The notes below the pieces were generated by a model. The model saw only the letters and a program-made list of their open reading frames with translations, made no database searches and had not been told where the DNA came from. DNA of 64,000 nucleotides from an uncultured Bacteroidota bacterium (GTDB lineage Bacteria > Bacteroidota > Bacteroidia > B-17B0 > Aurantibacillaceae), in the NCBI GenBank assembly GCA_937873155.1, contig CALMVZ010000024.1:1-64000 (forward strand). The letters are read 5' to 3'. Each line of letters opens with the position of its first letter. Positions within the stretch are counted from its first letter, which is position 1. Made by a program: the position numbers and the translations under genes. Positions 33,755 to 43,275 of this stretch are shown here, in pieces.

Positions 33755-36589
33755 TTATTGTTTGATGATCTTTCTTGTAATAGAACCAATCCGGATGAAA
33801 TAAATACCATTCGACTGTTCATTTAAATTTATCTCAGTCGTTTCCGTTTTTAATTCAGCCGACAAGATCAATTCACCGATTGCATTGTAAACAGCTATTT
33901 GTAAACCAATTTTTGCTTTCACAGTTAGAATTCCCGAACTTGGATTTGGATATACTACGAACTCCGTCCCGATAGCTATCGGGATGCCAACTCCGAACTG
34001 TTGCACGCCGGTACAAGCTGAAACACTTTGTGTAAATGAAGTAGAGTTCATACAACCGTTAGAATCTGTTCCTGTTACTGTGTACACGGTAGTTACACTT
34101 GGAGAAACTGCGATAGCTGTTGTGGTTGCACTTGTATTCCATGTATAAGTTGAAGCGCCACTTGCTGTGATAGTTGCTGTGCCCTGGAATGGCGGACCGC
34201 AGATTATCGAGGCACTTGTGTTTGCTGTGACAACAGGTAGTGGGTTAACTCCTATGGATTGGTTTGTAGAGTTAGTACAACCATTTGAAGTATTTGTTCC
34301 TGAAAGAATATAATTTGTTGTTGTGATAGGGCTAACAACAATTGAAGTAGCAGTTGAACTTGTACTCCAGCTATAAGTATTTGCTCCGCTTGCAGTTAAT
34401 GTTGCAGAGTTACCAATACAAATTGAATTACTTGTTGCTGTAACAGAAACTGAAGGTGCAATTGTATTTGAAGTTAAACTTACTGTTGCAATGTTTGAAA
34501 CACAACCACTTGTTGTACCAACTAATGAATAAGTACCAGCCATGTTTGCGGTGGGTGTTGCAGAGTTACCACCTGAAACAATTCCCGGTCCACTCCATGT
34601 ATATGTTGAAACACCCGAACCATTCAATGTTGCGGTTGTGTTTATACATGTTAAAGTTTGTGTTGTGCTTGCAGAAGCAACAGGAATTGAATTTACAGTA
34701 ACACTTGCAACTGCTGTAGTAGAGCCAACGCAACCGGCTGTACTTGTTCCGGTAACAGAGTAAGATGAGTTTGCAGTTGGAGAAACAATTGCTGAACCGC
34801 TACTGAATGTATAGGTACTTGCTCCGCTTGGTGCCATTGTGAATGAGGAGCCTGAGCAAATTGTGCCATTGTTTACAGTTATTGTTGGTGATGCATTAAC
34901 CGTTACACTTAAAGTTTGCGCGGCAGAACTCCCACATGCATTATTTGCAGTTATTGATATCGTGCCACTTGTGATTCCTGATGTAACACCAATTGTATTT
35001 GTAGAACTCGTTCCTGACCAACCACTTGGAAACAGCCAGGAATAAGAAGTTGCTCCTGCCACTGCTGACACACTGTAAGTAGTAGCGGAGCCTGAACAAA
35101 TTGATGTAATTCCTGAAATCGTGGCGGGCTGTGAAGGTGAAGTGGTGCAATCTGAAAGTTTGAGAGTGAATGCATCTGTATTACCATTGGAAATTAAATT
35201 AGAAACACCGGCACCTGGGTCAAAATCAGTAGTTGACATAAATTCACCTGCCACATAAACATTTCCGGCAGTATTTACGGATATGCCACGACCATTCTCA
35301 TCAATTGTTCCGCCTACGTTAACCGCCCATACAAAATTTCCTAAAGCGTCCAGCTTGGAAACAAATGTATCGTAACTACCACCTGTTGAGTTCAAATTAA
35401 AGGTACCTGCGCCCGGATCAAAATCGGCTGTTCCATAAAAATTTCCGGTAGTAAAAACATTTCCTGATGCGTCGACAGTTATTGCGTACCCTTGATCAAC
35501 AGGTGAACTTGCGCCGCCTATTCCCTTTGCCCAAACGAAATTACCGGAAGCATCAAGTTTAGAAATAAACATATCATTAAAACTACCGAATGAGGAAAGT
35601 ATGAACGAACCGGCTCCGGGATCAAAATCACCAAAACCACTAAAATACCCTGTTGTATAAACATTTCCGGATGCATCCGTGGTTATTCCGTAGCCCCGGT
35701 CAATAGACCCGCCCCCCAATTGTTTTGCCCAAACGAAATTGCCTGATGGATCCAATTTCGAAACAAAAATGTCGGTGTTAGGACCAGTAGCGCTAAATGT
35801 ATAAGTACCTGCACCAGGGTCAAAATCAGCTACGCCTGCAAATAAGCCGGTGGTCAGTGCGTTTCCACCTGCATCCACAGCTATTGAAAATCCATTATCT
35901 GTTGCAGGACCGCCTAAACTTTTAGCATAAACAAAATTACCGGACGCATCTAACTTCGAAACAAAAATATCTTCTAAACCCGCAGATACTAAATTAAAAA
36001 TACCTGCTCCGGGATCGAAATCTGAAGTTCCGAGGAAATAACCGCAAGTATAAACATTCCCCAATGCGTCAACAGCAATGCCTCTTCCTTCATCAACGTT
36101 TCCGCCGCTGTTACCTAATTGTTTGGCCCAAACAAAATTGCCGGCTGCATTTAGTTTTAAAATAAAAATATCCCTACCACTTGCAGAAAGAGTAAAAATT
36201 CCGGCGCCCGGATCAAAATCAGCTGCGGACCCAAAATCTCCGCTGACATATATATTACCGGCAGCATCCAATGCAATGCCATAACCATAATCGGGATTAT
36301 TACCGCCAACATTTTTTGCCCACACTAAATTGCCGGAAGCATCTAATTTGGAAATAAATACATCTTCACTTGAAGCGGTTAAATTAAAAGTACCCGGTCC
36401 TGGATCGAAATCTACTGTTCCTCGAAAATAGCCGGTTGTATATACATTACCTGAAGCATCTGTTGCTACGGAATAACCGCGATCATCGAGTGTGCTACCT
36501 ATTGGTTTAGCCCATTGGTAAGTGGGAGATTGTGCGACTAAATTTATTGTAAGCAGCAATCCTGAAATTAAGCTGTGTATTTTTTTCAT
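33755..36589 (-). CDS. T9SS cargo with seven-repeat beta-propeller and Ig-like domains, copy 3
   Basis: A 944-residue secreted protein. A signal peptide (residues 1-18, ending INLVAQ) supports the start at 36589; the frame is open upstream only through the YwqK-like gene. It has seven DFDPG-type repeats (residues about 20-400), a PKD-like domain (CSGSATTYSVSAVAGATSYS), about five Ig-like repeats and a T9SS domain ending TRKIIKQ. It carries the same GIPIAIGTE insertion as copy 1 and shares 178 identical bases with it. It lies 13 bases after the YwqK-like gene. Confidence 0.92.
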   Translation of the reverse strand: MKKIHSLISGLLLTINLVAQSPTYQWAKPIGSTLDDRGYSVATDASGNVYTTGYFRGTVDFDPGPGTFNLTASSEDVFISKLDASGNLVWAKNVGGNNPDYGYGIALDAAGNIYVSGDFGSAADFDPGAGIFTLSASGRDIFILKLNAAGNFVWAKQLGNSGGNVDEGRGIAVDALGNVYTCGYFLGTSDFDPGAGIFNLVSAGLEDIFVSKLDASGNFVYAKSLGGPATDNGFSIAVDAGGNALTTGLFAGVADFDPGAGTYTFSATGPNTDIFVSKLDPSGNFVWAKQLGGGSIDRGYGITTDASGNVYTTGYFSGFGDFDPGAGSFILSSFGSFNDMFISKLDASGNFVWAKGIGGASSPVDQGYAITVDASGNVFTTGNFYGTADFDPGAGTFNLNSTGGSYDTFVSKLDALGNFVWAVNVGGTIDENGRGISVNTAGNVYVAGEFMSTTDFDPGAGVSNLISNGNTDAFTLKLSDCTTSPSQPATISGITSICSGSATTYSVSAVAGATSYSWLFPSGWSGTSSTNTIGVTSGITSGTISITANNACGSSAAQTLSVTVNASPTITVNNGTICSGSSFTMAPSGASTYTFSSGSAIVSPTANSSYSVTGTSTAGCVGSTTAVASVTVNSIPVASASTTQTLTCINTTATLNGSGVSTYTWSGPGIVSGGNSATPTANMAGTYSLVGTTSGCVSNIATVSLTSNTIAPSVSVTATSNSICIGNSATLTASGANTYSWSTSSTATSIVVSPITTTNYILSGTNTSNGCTNSTNQSIGVNPLPVVTANTSASIICGPPFQGTATITASGASTYTWNTSATTTAIAVSPSVTTVYTVTGTDSNGCMNSTSFTQSVSACTGVQQFGVGIPIAIGTEFVVYPNPSSGILTVKAKIGLQIAVYNAIGELILSAELKTETTEINLNEQSNGIYFIRIGSITRKIIKQ
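33823..34000 (-). repeat. 178 bp exact repeat, copy 2 (with 22868-23045)
   Basis: Partner of the repeat at 22868-23045. It encodes the same T9SS domain segment with no visible base difference, although the Ig-like repeats further upstream have diverged. Confidence 0.85.
33966..33985. repeat. Palindrome GTCCCGATAGCTATCGGGAT, second coding copy
   Basis: Identical to the copy at 23011-23030 and in the same position of the homologous reading frame, so it was present before the 178 bp segment was shared or was spread with it. Confidence 0.85.
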
Positions 36590-36602
36590 AGTATTGAGTT
36601 TA

Positions 36603-37781
36603 TTAATTCTGTTTTTCTCCGTTAATATATTTTTCTGTTTCTTCAAGAACTCCATTTTTATAATGTTTCCATGCGCCATCTTTTTTCCCGTTCTTATAAT
36701 TGCCGTTCCATTCGATCTTGCCATCCGAAAAAATGACATACAGTCCATCTTCAATTCCATTGGTGTAAATAATTATCTTTTCCAGGGCATTACTTTCATA
36801 CTCCCGTACTTCCCCATGATAAACACCCGGTGAAGTTTGGTATCCATTGCGGTACATGAATTTTTTATCATCGGATTTTTCTTCGAAATAACCCGGTTTA
36901 GTTTTATCAAGTGGTTTTATGGCTGAAGCAGAAGTTGGCGCAACAGCCGTAATTATTGTTTTGCCGCTTGCGCTTGAGGTTTTAACTGGCGCAGTTGTTT
37001 TTGCAGATGTGTTATTTATAGAAGCTGAATTTGTATTTGAATTGTTTGTTGAGTTTAACGAACTACCACTGGTACTTGAGCTATTAAAATCTATTTTAGT
37101 ACCAGGATAAGAGCATGGAACAGTAAATTCAGCCGGATCCAATTTTTCTTTTGCTTTGCGTTGAGTTCTGCCTGTACAAACCAGTTTATATGTTTTTGTT
37201 AATTTTTTTGTTGAATACTGTGGAGTTTTTTTTATGCAATTACAAGTCGGTGAAAACTCTTCTTTAATTCCCGTTTGCGTTACGCCATATAGATCAAAGT
37301 TTAACTCCTCATCAGGTAGCTCTCTCGCTTTTCCCATATAAATTGCCTCATATTTTAGCATCCATCTATATAAATAGAAATCTTCGGTTTGACCTGAAAT
37401 ATTTATATCATGAACGCCAATACTTGAGTAGCTTCCCTTCTCAAGTAAAGAACCTTCTTCAAAACTAATGTCGTTGTCCTTATAAATTGTGTAAACCAAG
37501 GTTGTACCCTTAATGTAGTTGTTAATTGCTTTTATCGGTATCATTTTTACGCCTCCCCATTCGCTTTTACCTTTGTAAATATGTACACTTATAAATTCAT
37601 ATACTTCCCATTCTGATTTGTACGGAACTGCGACCTGAAAACTACCAAATGAATAACATGTCAGTCTATCAACTTTTACTCCATCAGCGAACCAACCGGA
37701 TCTTTCGTCCTGCCCTATGGTTCGGATACAGGTTAGTAGTAAAAAAATAAAAGCCAAAAAATGTAGTCCGGAATTTTTCAT
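36603..37781 (-). CDS. Secreted YwqK/MORN-like repeat protein
   Basis: A 392-residue protein. It has a signal peptide (residues 1-22, ending IRTIGQ), a large N-terminal domain of unknown fold (residues 25-200), a Ser/Thr/Asn-rich low-complexity linker (about 225-300) and a C-terminal set of MORN-type units (YESNALEKIIIYTNGIEDGL; IEWNGNYKNGKKDGAWKHY; KNGVLEETEKYINGE) as in YwqK-family proteins. Its start overlaps the stop of the upstream LytTR gene by four bases, so the two are translationally coupled. Function is unknown. Confidence 0.85.
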   Translation of the reverse strand: MKNSGLHFLAFIFLLLTCIRTIGQDERSGWFADGVKVDRLTCYSFGSFQVAVPYKSEWEVYEFISVHIYKGKSEWGGVKMIPIKAINNYIKGTTLVYTIYKDNDISFEEGSLLEKGSYSSIGVHDINISGQTEDFYLYRWMLKYEAIYMGKARELPDEELNFDLYGVTQTGIKEEFSPTCNCIKKTPQYSTKKLTKTYKLVCTGRTQRKAKEKLDPAEFTVPCSYPGTKIDFNSSSTSGSSLNSTNNSNTNSASINNTSAKTTAPVKTSSASGKTIITAVAPTSASAIKPLDKTKPGYFEEKSDDKKFMYRNGYQTSPGVYHGEVREYESNALEKIIIYTNGIEDGLYVIFSDGKIEWNGNYKNGKKDGAWKHYKNGVLEETEKYINGEKQN

Positions 37782-38260
37782 ATGTAGTTTTCTAATTCGT
37801 TTAACAAATGTTCTTTTTTGCGGATTGCTACCGGTAATTTTGTTCCATTGTTTAGAATCAGGTGTCCTCCTTCACCTTTCACATATTTTTCTATGTAATT
37901 AATGTTTACTAAATGGGATTGATGAATGCGAACAAATTGTTTTTTGTTGATGGATTCTTCAAATTGTTTTAACGTTTTGGTAGCGGTAATAGTTTTTCCA
38001 TTTGTTAAATGCAGTTGTGTATAACTATGGTGACTCTGGCAATGTATTATATCATTCAGTTTGATCAGATGTAAATGATTAGATGAATTAATAACGATCA
38101 GGTTTTTTTGTAAAGCCGGACTCAGACCATTAAGTGCAGATTCAATATTTTTCAGTCCGGCGTCTATTTTTGCTTTATATAATACAGCTTCCTTATTTTT
38201 AAGGAATAGTTGAAATTCACTTCTGATCTTGGTATCGTTAACTATTAAAAACCAGTTCAT
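37778..38260 (-). CDS. Receiver-less LytTR DNA-binding protein
   Basis: A 160-residue protein with a LytTR domain at about 50-158 (LIVINSSNHLHLIKLNDIIH; FVRIHQSHLVNINYIEKYV) and a short N-terminal helical region (residues 1-45) where a receiver domain would normally be. It lacks the Asp pocket, so phosphorelay control is unlikely. It overlaps the downstream YwqK-like gene (ATGA-type junction) and lies about 210 bases after a full LytTR regulator. It probably regulates its own operon. Confidence 0.9.
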   Translation of the reverse strand: MNWFLIVNDTKIRSEFQLFLKNKEAVLYKAKIDAGLKNIESALNGLSPALQKNLIVINSSNHLHLIKLNDIIHCQSHHSYTQLHLTNGKTITATKTLKQFEESINKKQFVRIHQSHLVNINYIEKYVKGEGGHLILNNGTKLPVAIRKKEHLLNELENYI

Positions 38261-38384
38261 TAAATGCGTTTTTTGTTTAAAAATACATATAAGAACAAGT
38301 CTGGGAACAGCTAATTGAAAAGCGTTCAGGGATATTTGATAAGCGTGGGTTTTTTAACTAAAAGCGTATGTCCCTCCTTTTTTC

Positions 38385-38450
38385 AGCCGCTTCCATTTGA
38401 CCCCCTCCCGGCTAAAGCCGTACTCCCCCTTTGAAAAAAGGGGGAGTAAT
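38385..38450. repeat. REP-type palindromes in the 38261-38468 gap
   Basis: CGGCTAAAGCCG (38409-38420) is directly followed by TACTCCCCCTTTGAAAAAAG and GGGGGAGTA (38421-38448), a strong hairpin without a T-run on either side. The pair looks like a dispersed element rather than a terminator. Nothing coding is seen in the gap. Confidence 0.6.
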
Positions 38451-38468
38451 ATTTCGTTTTTTAAAAAA

Positions 38469-39218
38469 TTAAAGCTTGGAGAGGATCTGCATGAGCCGCT
38501 CTTTTTTTCGGGTGGCGACAGGTAAGTTGGTGTTGTTGGAGAGAATGATCTTACCGCCGTCTCCCTTTTCGTAACGGCTTACGAAATTCAGGTTCACTAA
38601 ATAAGATTGGTGAATGCGCATGAAATTGTAAGGCGATAATAGTTCATCGTAATCACCAAGCCCTCGGGATACCATAATGTGTGAACTGTTATTTAAATGG
38701 AATTTGGTGTAGCTGTGATCTGATTCACAAAAGATAATATCGTGAATATTTACTATGTAAATGTTATCAGATGTTTTAAGTGTGATCTTCTTCGGGCCTT
38801 TAGAAATATTTTCAATATTAGATAAAAACGAATCGATCTTTAAACTGAGTTTGTCGCGGTCAATTTTATCGCTTGCTGTATGAATAGCTTTAATTAATTC
38901 GTTCGGGTCGACAGGTTTTAATAAATAATCCAATGCAGAGAATTTAAAAGCTTCAATAGCATGGTTCTGATAGGCGCTGACAAAAATAACTTTAAATGAA
39001 GGAGAGGGGAATTGTTTTAAAACATCAAAACCTGTGCCATCTCCCATTTCAACATCTAACAGAACCACATCAGGAGAATGTTGCTTAATAGCATCAATGG
39101 TTGCCGCTACGTTATTGGTGGCTGCTACTATTTTGGTATCTGTACTATATTGCCGGATCATCTCTGAAAGAGATTCACGTATATTGTCCACGTCATCTGC
39201 TATAATGATATTAAGCAT
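38469..39218 (-). CDS. LytTR family response regulator (pair 2)
   Basis: A 249-residue regulator with a receiver domain (DDVD near residue 9; phospho-acceptor Asp in VVLLDVEMGDGTG near 57; Lys in LDYLLKPVD near 105) and a LytTR domain (ITLKTSDNIYIVNIHDIIFC to RKKERLMQILSKL). It lies 30 bases after the TPR kinase gene, its likely partner. A -7 box in that short gap suggests it can also be transcribed separately. Confidence 0.95.
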   Translation of the reverse strand: MLNIIIADDVDNIRESLSEMIRQYSTDTKIVAATNNVAATIDAIKQHSPDVVLLDVEMGDGTGFDVLKQFPSPSFKVIFVSAYQNHAIEAFKFSALDYLLKPVDPNELIKAIHTASDKIDRDKLSLKIDSFLSNIENISKGPKKITLKTSDNIYIVNIHDIIFCESDHSYTKFHLNNSSHIMVSRGLGDYDELLSPYNFMRIHQSYLVNLNFVSRYEKGDGGKIILSNNTNLPVATRKKERLMQILSKL

Positions 39219-39233
39219 AAGGTTTGATTAGAT

Positions 39234-39241
39234 CAAATATA
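39234..39241 (-). promoter_or_regulatory. -7 box TATATTTG of the LytTR regulator gene
   Basis: Minus-strand TATATTTG lies 15 bases before the ATG at 39218. It overlaps the end of the intergenic gap after the kinase gene, so the regulator may have an internal promoter. Confidence 0.5.
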
Positions 39242-39248
39242 TGATAAT

Positions 39249-41036
39249 TTAAGTTAGAGGTAAAACAATGGTTACCTTAACACCCTTATTTTGCTCTGAT
39301 GAAAAGGCATCAGTAATAGTAAAAGAAGCATTTGTTTTATTCCTTTTATTGTAGAGTTCGATCCTCTCCTTCGTAATAGTTGTCGCCAGTGAACGGTGTT
39401 CTTTTATTTCAGCAGGACTTATTCCCTTTCCGTTATCTATGATCTCTAATATCATATACCGTTTTGTTTGAGCGAATATAATCTTGATCAATCCTCCTTC
39501 GTTAATTTCTTTCAAGCCATGTTCAATTGAATTTTCAATAAAAGGTTGCGCTAACATCGGAGGGATTTCAATATACTCCACATCCAGATCAGGGGAAATA
39601 GTTATTTCATAAGTAAATTTTTGTCCATGCAACAGGCGTTGTAGGTTCAGATAATGTTCTAGTAAAGTGATCTCTTTTTTCAGCGATACCAATTCTGTAC
39701 GTGAGTTCTCCAGAACTGAACGTGTTAAAGCTCCGAAAGCGCTTAAATAAAAAGTGGCTTGCTTCCCATCATTTTTTAAAGTAAAGTTTTGGATGGCCTG
39801 CAAACAATTAAAGATAAAATGAGGATTCATTTGAGAACGTAATAATTTTTGTTCGAGCTGAATAGCTTTTTGTTCAGACTGTAATTTATTTTGCCGTATT
39901 ACCAACCACGCGATCAATCCAAGAAGTAGAATAGCTGCTCCTAATCCATAAACAAGAGATAAGGTTTGATTGAGTTCAATTTCTTTTGCCTGCATCTCAT
40001 TAATAAGTATGAGATTCTCCTTTTCTTTTTCTCCGGTTTCGAATTTTATTCTCCACTCGGCCAGTTTCGAATCAGTCTCTTCTTTAGCAATGGAATCATT
40101 GAAAGCAAGCAGTTTTTCAAGATACCGGTTTTGCGATACTGGATCTTTCAAACCTTCATAAGCTTTTATTACGCTTACATAACCATATTTGACCCAGATC
40201 TTGTTTCCTGTCCAATTGGCATAGTTAATTCCTTTTTCGGCATATTGTAACGCATCCCTGAATTTATTTTGCTTTATATAGATATCGGCTATACCGATAT
40301 AAGCGTTCGGCAAATAAGAATCGTGCCCGATCTTAAGGGAAATATCCAGTGTTTTTTGATACCAGGATAAGGCCTCTTCATCAAATCCCGGTATCTCATC
40401 GTAAACAAGGCCTTTATTAAAAAAACAAGCGGCAAGCAGGATACTGTCATTCAGTGTGTGGTTGATCTTTTCCGAAAGGTCAATGTATTTAAGAGCGCTA
40501 TCGTATTTCAGCTTATCTTTATAGGTCATGCCCAGCGAATTGTAGGCAATGGCTAGAGAACGCACCGCCTTGGGATCTGCCAGATCTTTTAAAAGGTTTA
40601 TTTTTTTATGCTGGTAAACAATGGCATTATCGGAATCCAGAAGGTCGCCGTAAACGCCTGCAATATCACCGTATGACTTCGCGATGGTTAATTTATTGCC
40701 GCGTTTTTGATTGATCGTAAGGCCTTCCAAATAACATTTCAGTGCTTCTTTATAATTCAGTTCTAATTGGTAGGTCCGACCCATGTTGATGATGCCGATG
40801 GCTTTTCCTCTTTCGTAATTTAATTTTTCAGAGAGATTCACAGAAGCCTTTGCATATTGAAAGGCCTCCTTCGCATCTGTTTTAAAGATATCCTGGCTGA
40901 TGTAATTTAATAGCAGGACCTTATTGGTATCTTCCTTTGCAGTTTTAAGTTCGTTCAATAAACTATCGAGATATTGGGTTTGTGAAATGCAAACTGTAAA
41001 ACAAAAAAAGAATAAGGCAGTCAAAAGTTTTTTCAC
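39249..41036 (-). CDS. TPR-containing LytS-type sensor histidine kinase (pair 2)
   Basis: A 595-residue kinase with a signal peptide (residues 1-18), about six TPR units (YERGKAIGIINMGRTYQLEL; NSLGMTYKDKLKYDSALKYI), a membrane helix near 362-380 (LSLVYGLGAAILLLGLIAWL) and a His_kinase domain with QMNPHFIFNCLQAIQNFTL and ATPase boxes IENSIEHG and DNGKG. The start codon is GTG (41036); no ATG is available nearby. The domain order is the same as in the kinase at 29729, so the two pairs are paralogous. Confidence 0.93.
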   Translation of the reverse strand: MKKLLTALFFFCFTVCISQTQYLDSLLNELKTAKEDTNKVLLLNYISQDIFKTDAKEAFQYAKASVNLSEKLNYERGKAIGIINMGRTYQLELNYKEALKCYLEGLTINQKRGNKLTIAKSYGDIAGVYGDLLDSDNAIVYQHKKINLLKDLADPKAVRSLAIAYNSLGMTYKDKLKYDSALKYIDLSEKINHTLNDSILLAACFFNKGLVYDEIPGFDEEALSWYQKTLDISLKIGHDSYLPNAYIGIADIYIKQNKFRDALQYAEKGINYANWTGNKIWVKYGYVSVIKAYEGLKDPVSQNRYLEKLLAFNDSIAKEETDSKLAEWRIKFETGEKEKENLILINEMQAKEIELNQTLSLVYGLGAAILLLGLIAWLVIRQNKLQSEQKAIQLEQKLLRSQMNPHFIFNCLQAIQNFTLKNDGKQATFYLSAFGALTRSVLENSRTELVSLKKEITLLEHYLNLQRLLHGQKFTYEITISPDLDVEYIEIPPMLAQPFIENSIEHGLKEINEGGLIKIIFAQTKRYMILEIIDNGKGISPAEIKEHRSLATTITKERIELYNKRNKTNASFTITDAFSSEQNKGVKVTIVLPLT

Positions 41037-41192
41037 AAAACGAAAATAAGCAGAAAAAATGAAAATGAGTTTATCAATCCACGGATTCTATATTCACTCC
41101 AGCTTACGTTGGTCATCTCAAAATTCCGAATGTTCTCCTGTATTCAAAAATTGATCGCCTGCTGCCACTGCCAACTCCCTGCTAAATACTTC

Positions 41193-43115
41193 CTACTTCT
41201 TCTTCTCATCAGTCTTACCGCCGTCTTCTACCATCTTTTTAGTGATGCCTTCTAATAATTGCAAACCTAATAATCCGCTTATCGGTCCGTTAGCGCCATC
41301 GCCGCCTCCGGTGATCAATACTTCAGGAATTATTTTAATGCGCTCTTTACCTATAGCTTCTGTTACTTTTAATTTAGTGAAGTTATCGCCGCCCATCGCA
41401 CCAACCGATAATTTATAAGCTTCAGCATTTGATTTACCGATCGCTAAGATCTTCTCAGCTTCCGCATTACCCGTAACAGATATTTTTTCTGCTTCCGCAT
41501 TTGCTAATGCTTTTACTTTTTCAGCTTCCGCGTTAGCTAATAGTTTTGTTTTTTCAGCATCCGCTGCCGCAATTACTTTTAACCGTTCTGCTTCTGCATT
41601 GGATGAGATCTTTACACCGCTCGCATCACCGGTTGCTTTTTTTACAGTGGCGTCTGCAATACGTTCAGCAATTAATACACCCTGGTCGGCTTTCACAATT
41701 TCTTTTTGCATATCAGCTACAGCTGTTTCTTTTTCTAAAGCCTGGCGCGTGATCTCTGCTTTCTTCTGAGTTTCAAAAGTTGTATTCTGTTCTTCCGCTA
41801 TCTTACGGTCAGTTAAAGTTTTCATTAAACTTTCCGGCGGAACGATATCCCCGATTAATGTATCAACACCATTTACATTATATTGGTCTAACACTTCACT
41901 GATACGTTTCTTTGCAGCGTCCTGTCTTTCTTTACGCGAACTTAAAAAAGCAATTACATCACTATCCTGCGCCGAGTTACGGAAATAGTTGCCAATAGTC
42001 GGCTCCAGAACTTGTCCAACCAGGTTTATCATATTTCCAAATCTCGCAATAACTTTCGGAGCTTCCGTAGTTGGAATGTGAATGATCTGGCTCACATCTA
42101 AATTAAACGGGAAACCATCTCTCGAACGCACTGTAATTGTACTTAAATGTTTATCGAGTTGATGCGCTTCACTTCTGGCATTCGCCCAGTTTAATACAAG
42201 GTTTGTTGTAGGCACCAATTCAACACGCATGATATATGTATTGATAGGATATTTTCCCGGACCTAATGGTTCTGCCCAAACTCCTTTTTCTCCTTTACTC
42301 ACAATATTACCATGTTTAAAATCGGCACCGCTCAGGTCTTTTCCATCCTGGCCAACATAAGAAATAACAACCCCAACCGAACCGATCGGGATCTCTGTCA
42401 TTTTTATTTGTTCAACAGTCGCAAACCACGGATTCAAATAGTAAGAACCCGCTAAAATAACCTGCGGCTGTAAACCTTTGTTACCATTATTATTTAAAAA
42501 ACCGTCTGTATCCTGGAAATTATTATGGCCTGTAATATTTTTACCCGCAATACTGCCTTCTTCAATTGGCATACCATCAAGGGTAGTAACGATGCCTACC
42601 ATGTTCTCATTTACAGTGAACATATCTACTGTAAAGATCTCGAATAAGAAGGTATTGATACGGTAAGTACCTGCAGTAATGTGAGCACTCTGCCGGCCTT
42701 TTCGTCCGCCTTTGGTTAAAAAACCAACGGCATCCTGGAAGCCATCACATTCTACTTTACGGGCTAAAATGTGACCTGTTTCTAATTCGGCTCCGTCTTT
42801 TGCCACCAATAAACCGATCTTTCCCTGCGGAATAATGGTTAAGGCCTGCAAAGTGATCTCATATTGCCAGATCCATTTCCAGAAATAAATTCCCGGAGCT
42901 AAAGTTTGGGCCTGGAAACCTGCTTCTCCTTCTACAGCAACGATGCGGCCCGGAGGAAGTTCGGATTTACCGAAGAGAACAAATTTTTTGGTGACTAAAC
43001 CAATTTTGTCTTCAGGAATGATAATGATACCAAATAAACGAAAAAACAATTTGTAAAAGATCAATACGAATACGGGGATTATGGTCCACCAGTAATTAAC
43101 TAGGAAGGTCATCAT
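41193..43115 (-). CDS. Flotillin-like SPFH domain protein
   Basis: A 640-residue membrane-associated protein. An N-terminal hydrophobic anchor (residues 7-32) precedes a long SPFH/band-7 region (DGFPFNLDVSQIIHIPTTEA; VLEPTIGNYFRNSAQDSDVI) and a flotillin-type coiled coil rich in the repeat N-A-E-A-E-K/R-x-[KLV] (KLLANAEAEKVKALANAEAE). The N-terminal half is longer than in typical flotillins and includes duplicated G-N-N-x-F-Q-D/GFLxxxGxKG segments. Flotillins organise membrane microdomains. It is monocistronic. Confidence 0.92.
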   Translation of the reverse strand: MMTFLVNYWWTIIPVFVLIFYKLFFRLFGIIIIPEDKIGLVTKKFVLFGKSELPPGRIVAVEGEAGFQAQTLAPGIYFWKWIWQYEITLQALTIIPQGKIGLLVAKDGAELETGHILARKVECDGFQDAVGFLTKGGRKGRQSAHITAGTYRINTFLFEIFTVDMFTVNENMVGIVTTLDGMPIEEGSIAGKNITGHNNFQDTDGFLNNNGNKGLQPQVILAGSYYLNPWFATVEQIKMTEIPIGSVGVVISYVGQDGKDLSGADFKHGNIVSKGEKGVWAEPLGPGKYPINTYIMRVELVPTTNLVLNWANARSEAHQLDKHLSTITVRSRDGFPFNLDVSQIIHIPTTEAPKVIARFGNMINLVGQVLEPTIGNYFRNSAQDSDVIAFLSSRKERQDAAKKRISEVLDQYNVNGVDTLIGDIVPPESLMKTLTDRKIAEEQNTTFETQKKAEITRQALEKETAVADMQKEIVKADQGVLIAERIADATVKKATGDASGVKISSNAEAERLKVIAAADAEKTKLLANAEAEKVKALANAEAEKISVTGNAEAEKILAIGKSNAEAYKLSVGAMGGDNFTKLKVTEAIGKERIKIIPEVLITGGGDGANGPISGLLGLQLLEGITKKMVEDGGKTDEKKK

Positions 43116-43249
43116 GGGTTTTAATTTTGATTAAATGTAGGAGGCTTATGCACGCCAACGCTAAAAACATATCAACCGAAAACAGGCGTTTTTAACAGTC
43201 TGAGGCCCAGAAAAATTAAAAATAAATGTTAAAGTGTAACCGTTAGCAC

Positions 43250-43257
43250 TAAATTTG
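43250..43257 (+). promoter_or_regulatory. -7 box TAAATTTG of the OmpA-family gene
   Basis: An exact TAnnTTTG match. An in-frame TTG overlaps the box (43255), but the true ATG is at 43276, 18 bases after the box. Confidence 0.55.
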
Positions 43258-43275
43258 CTTATATATTGTTTGAAT

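Noticed and set aside
36590-36760. 57-residue extension of the propeller gene at 33755
   Set aside because: It lies within the YwqK-like gene in another frame and precedes a clear signal peptide.
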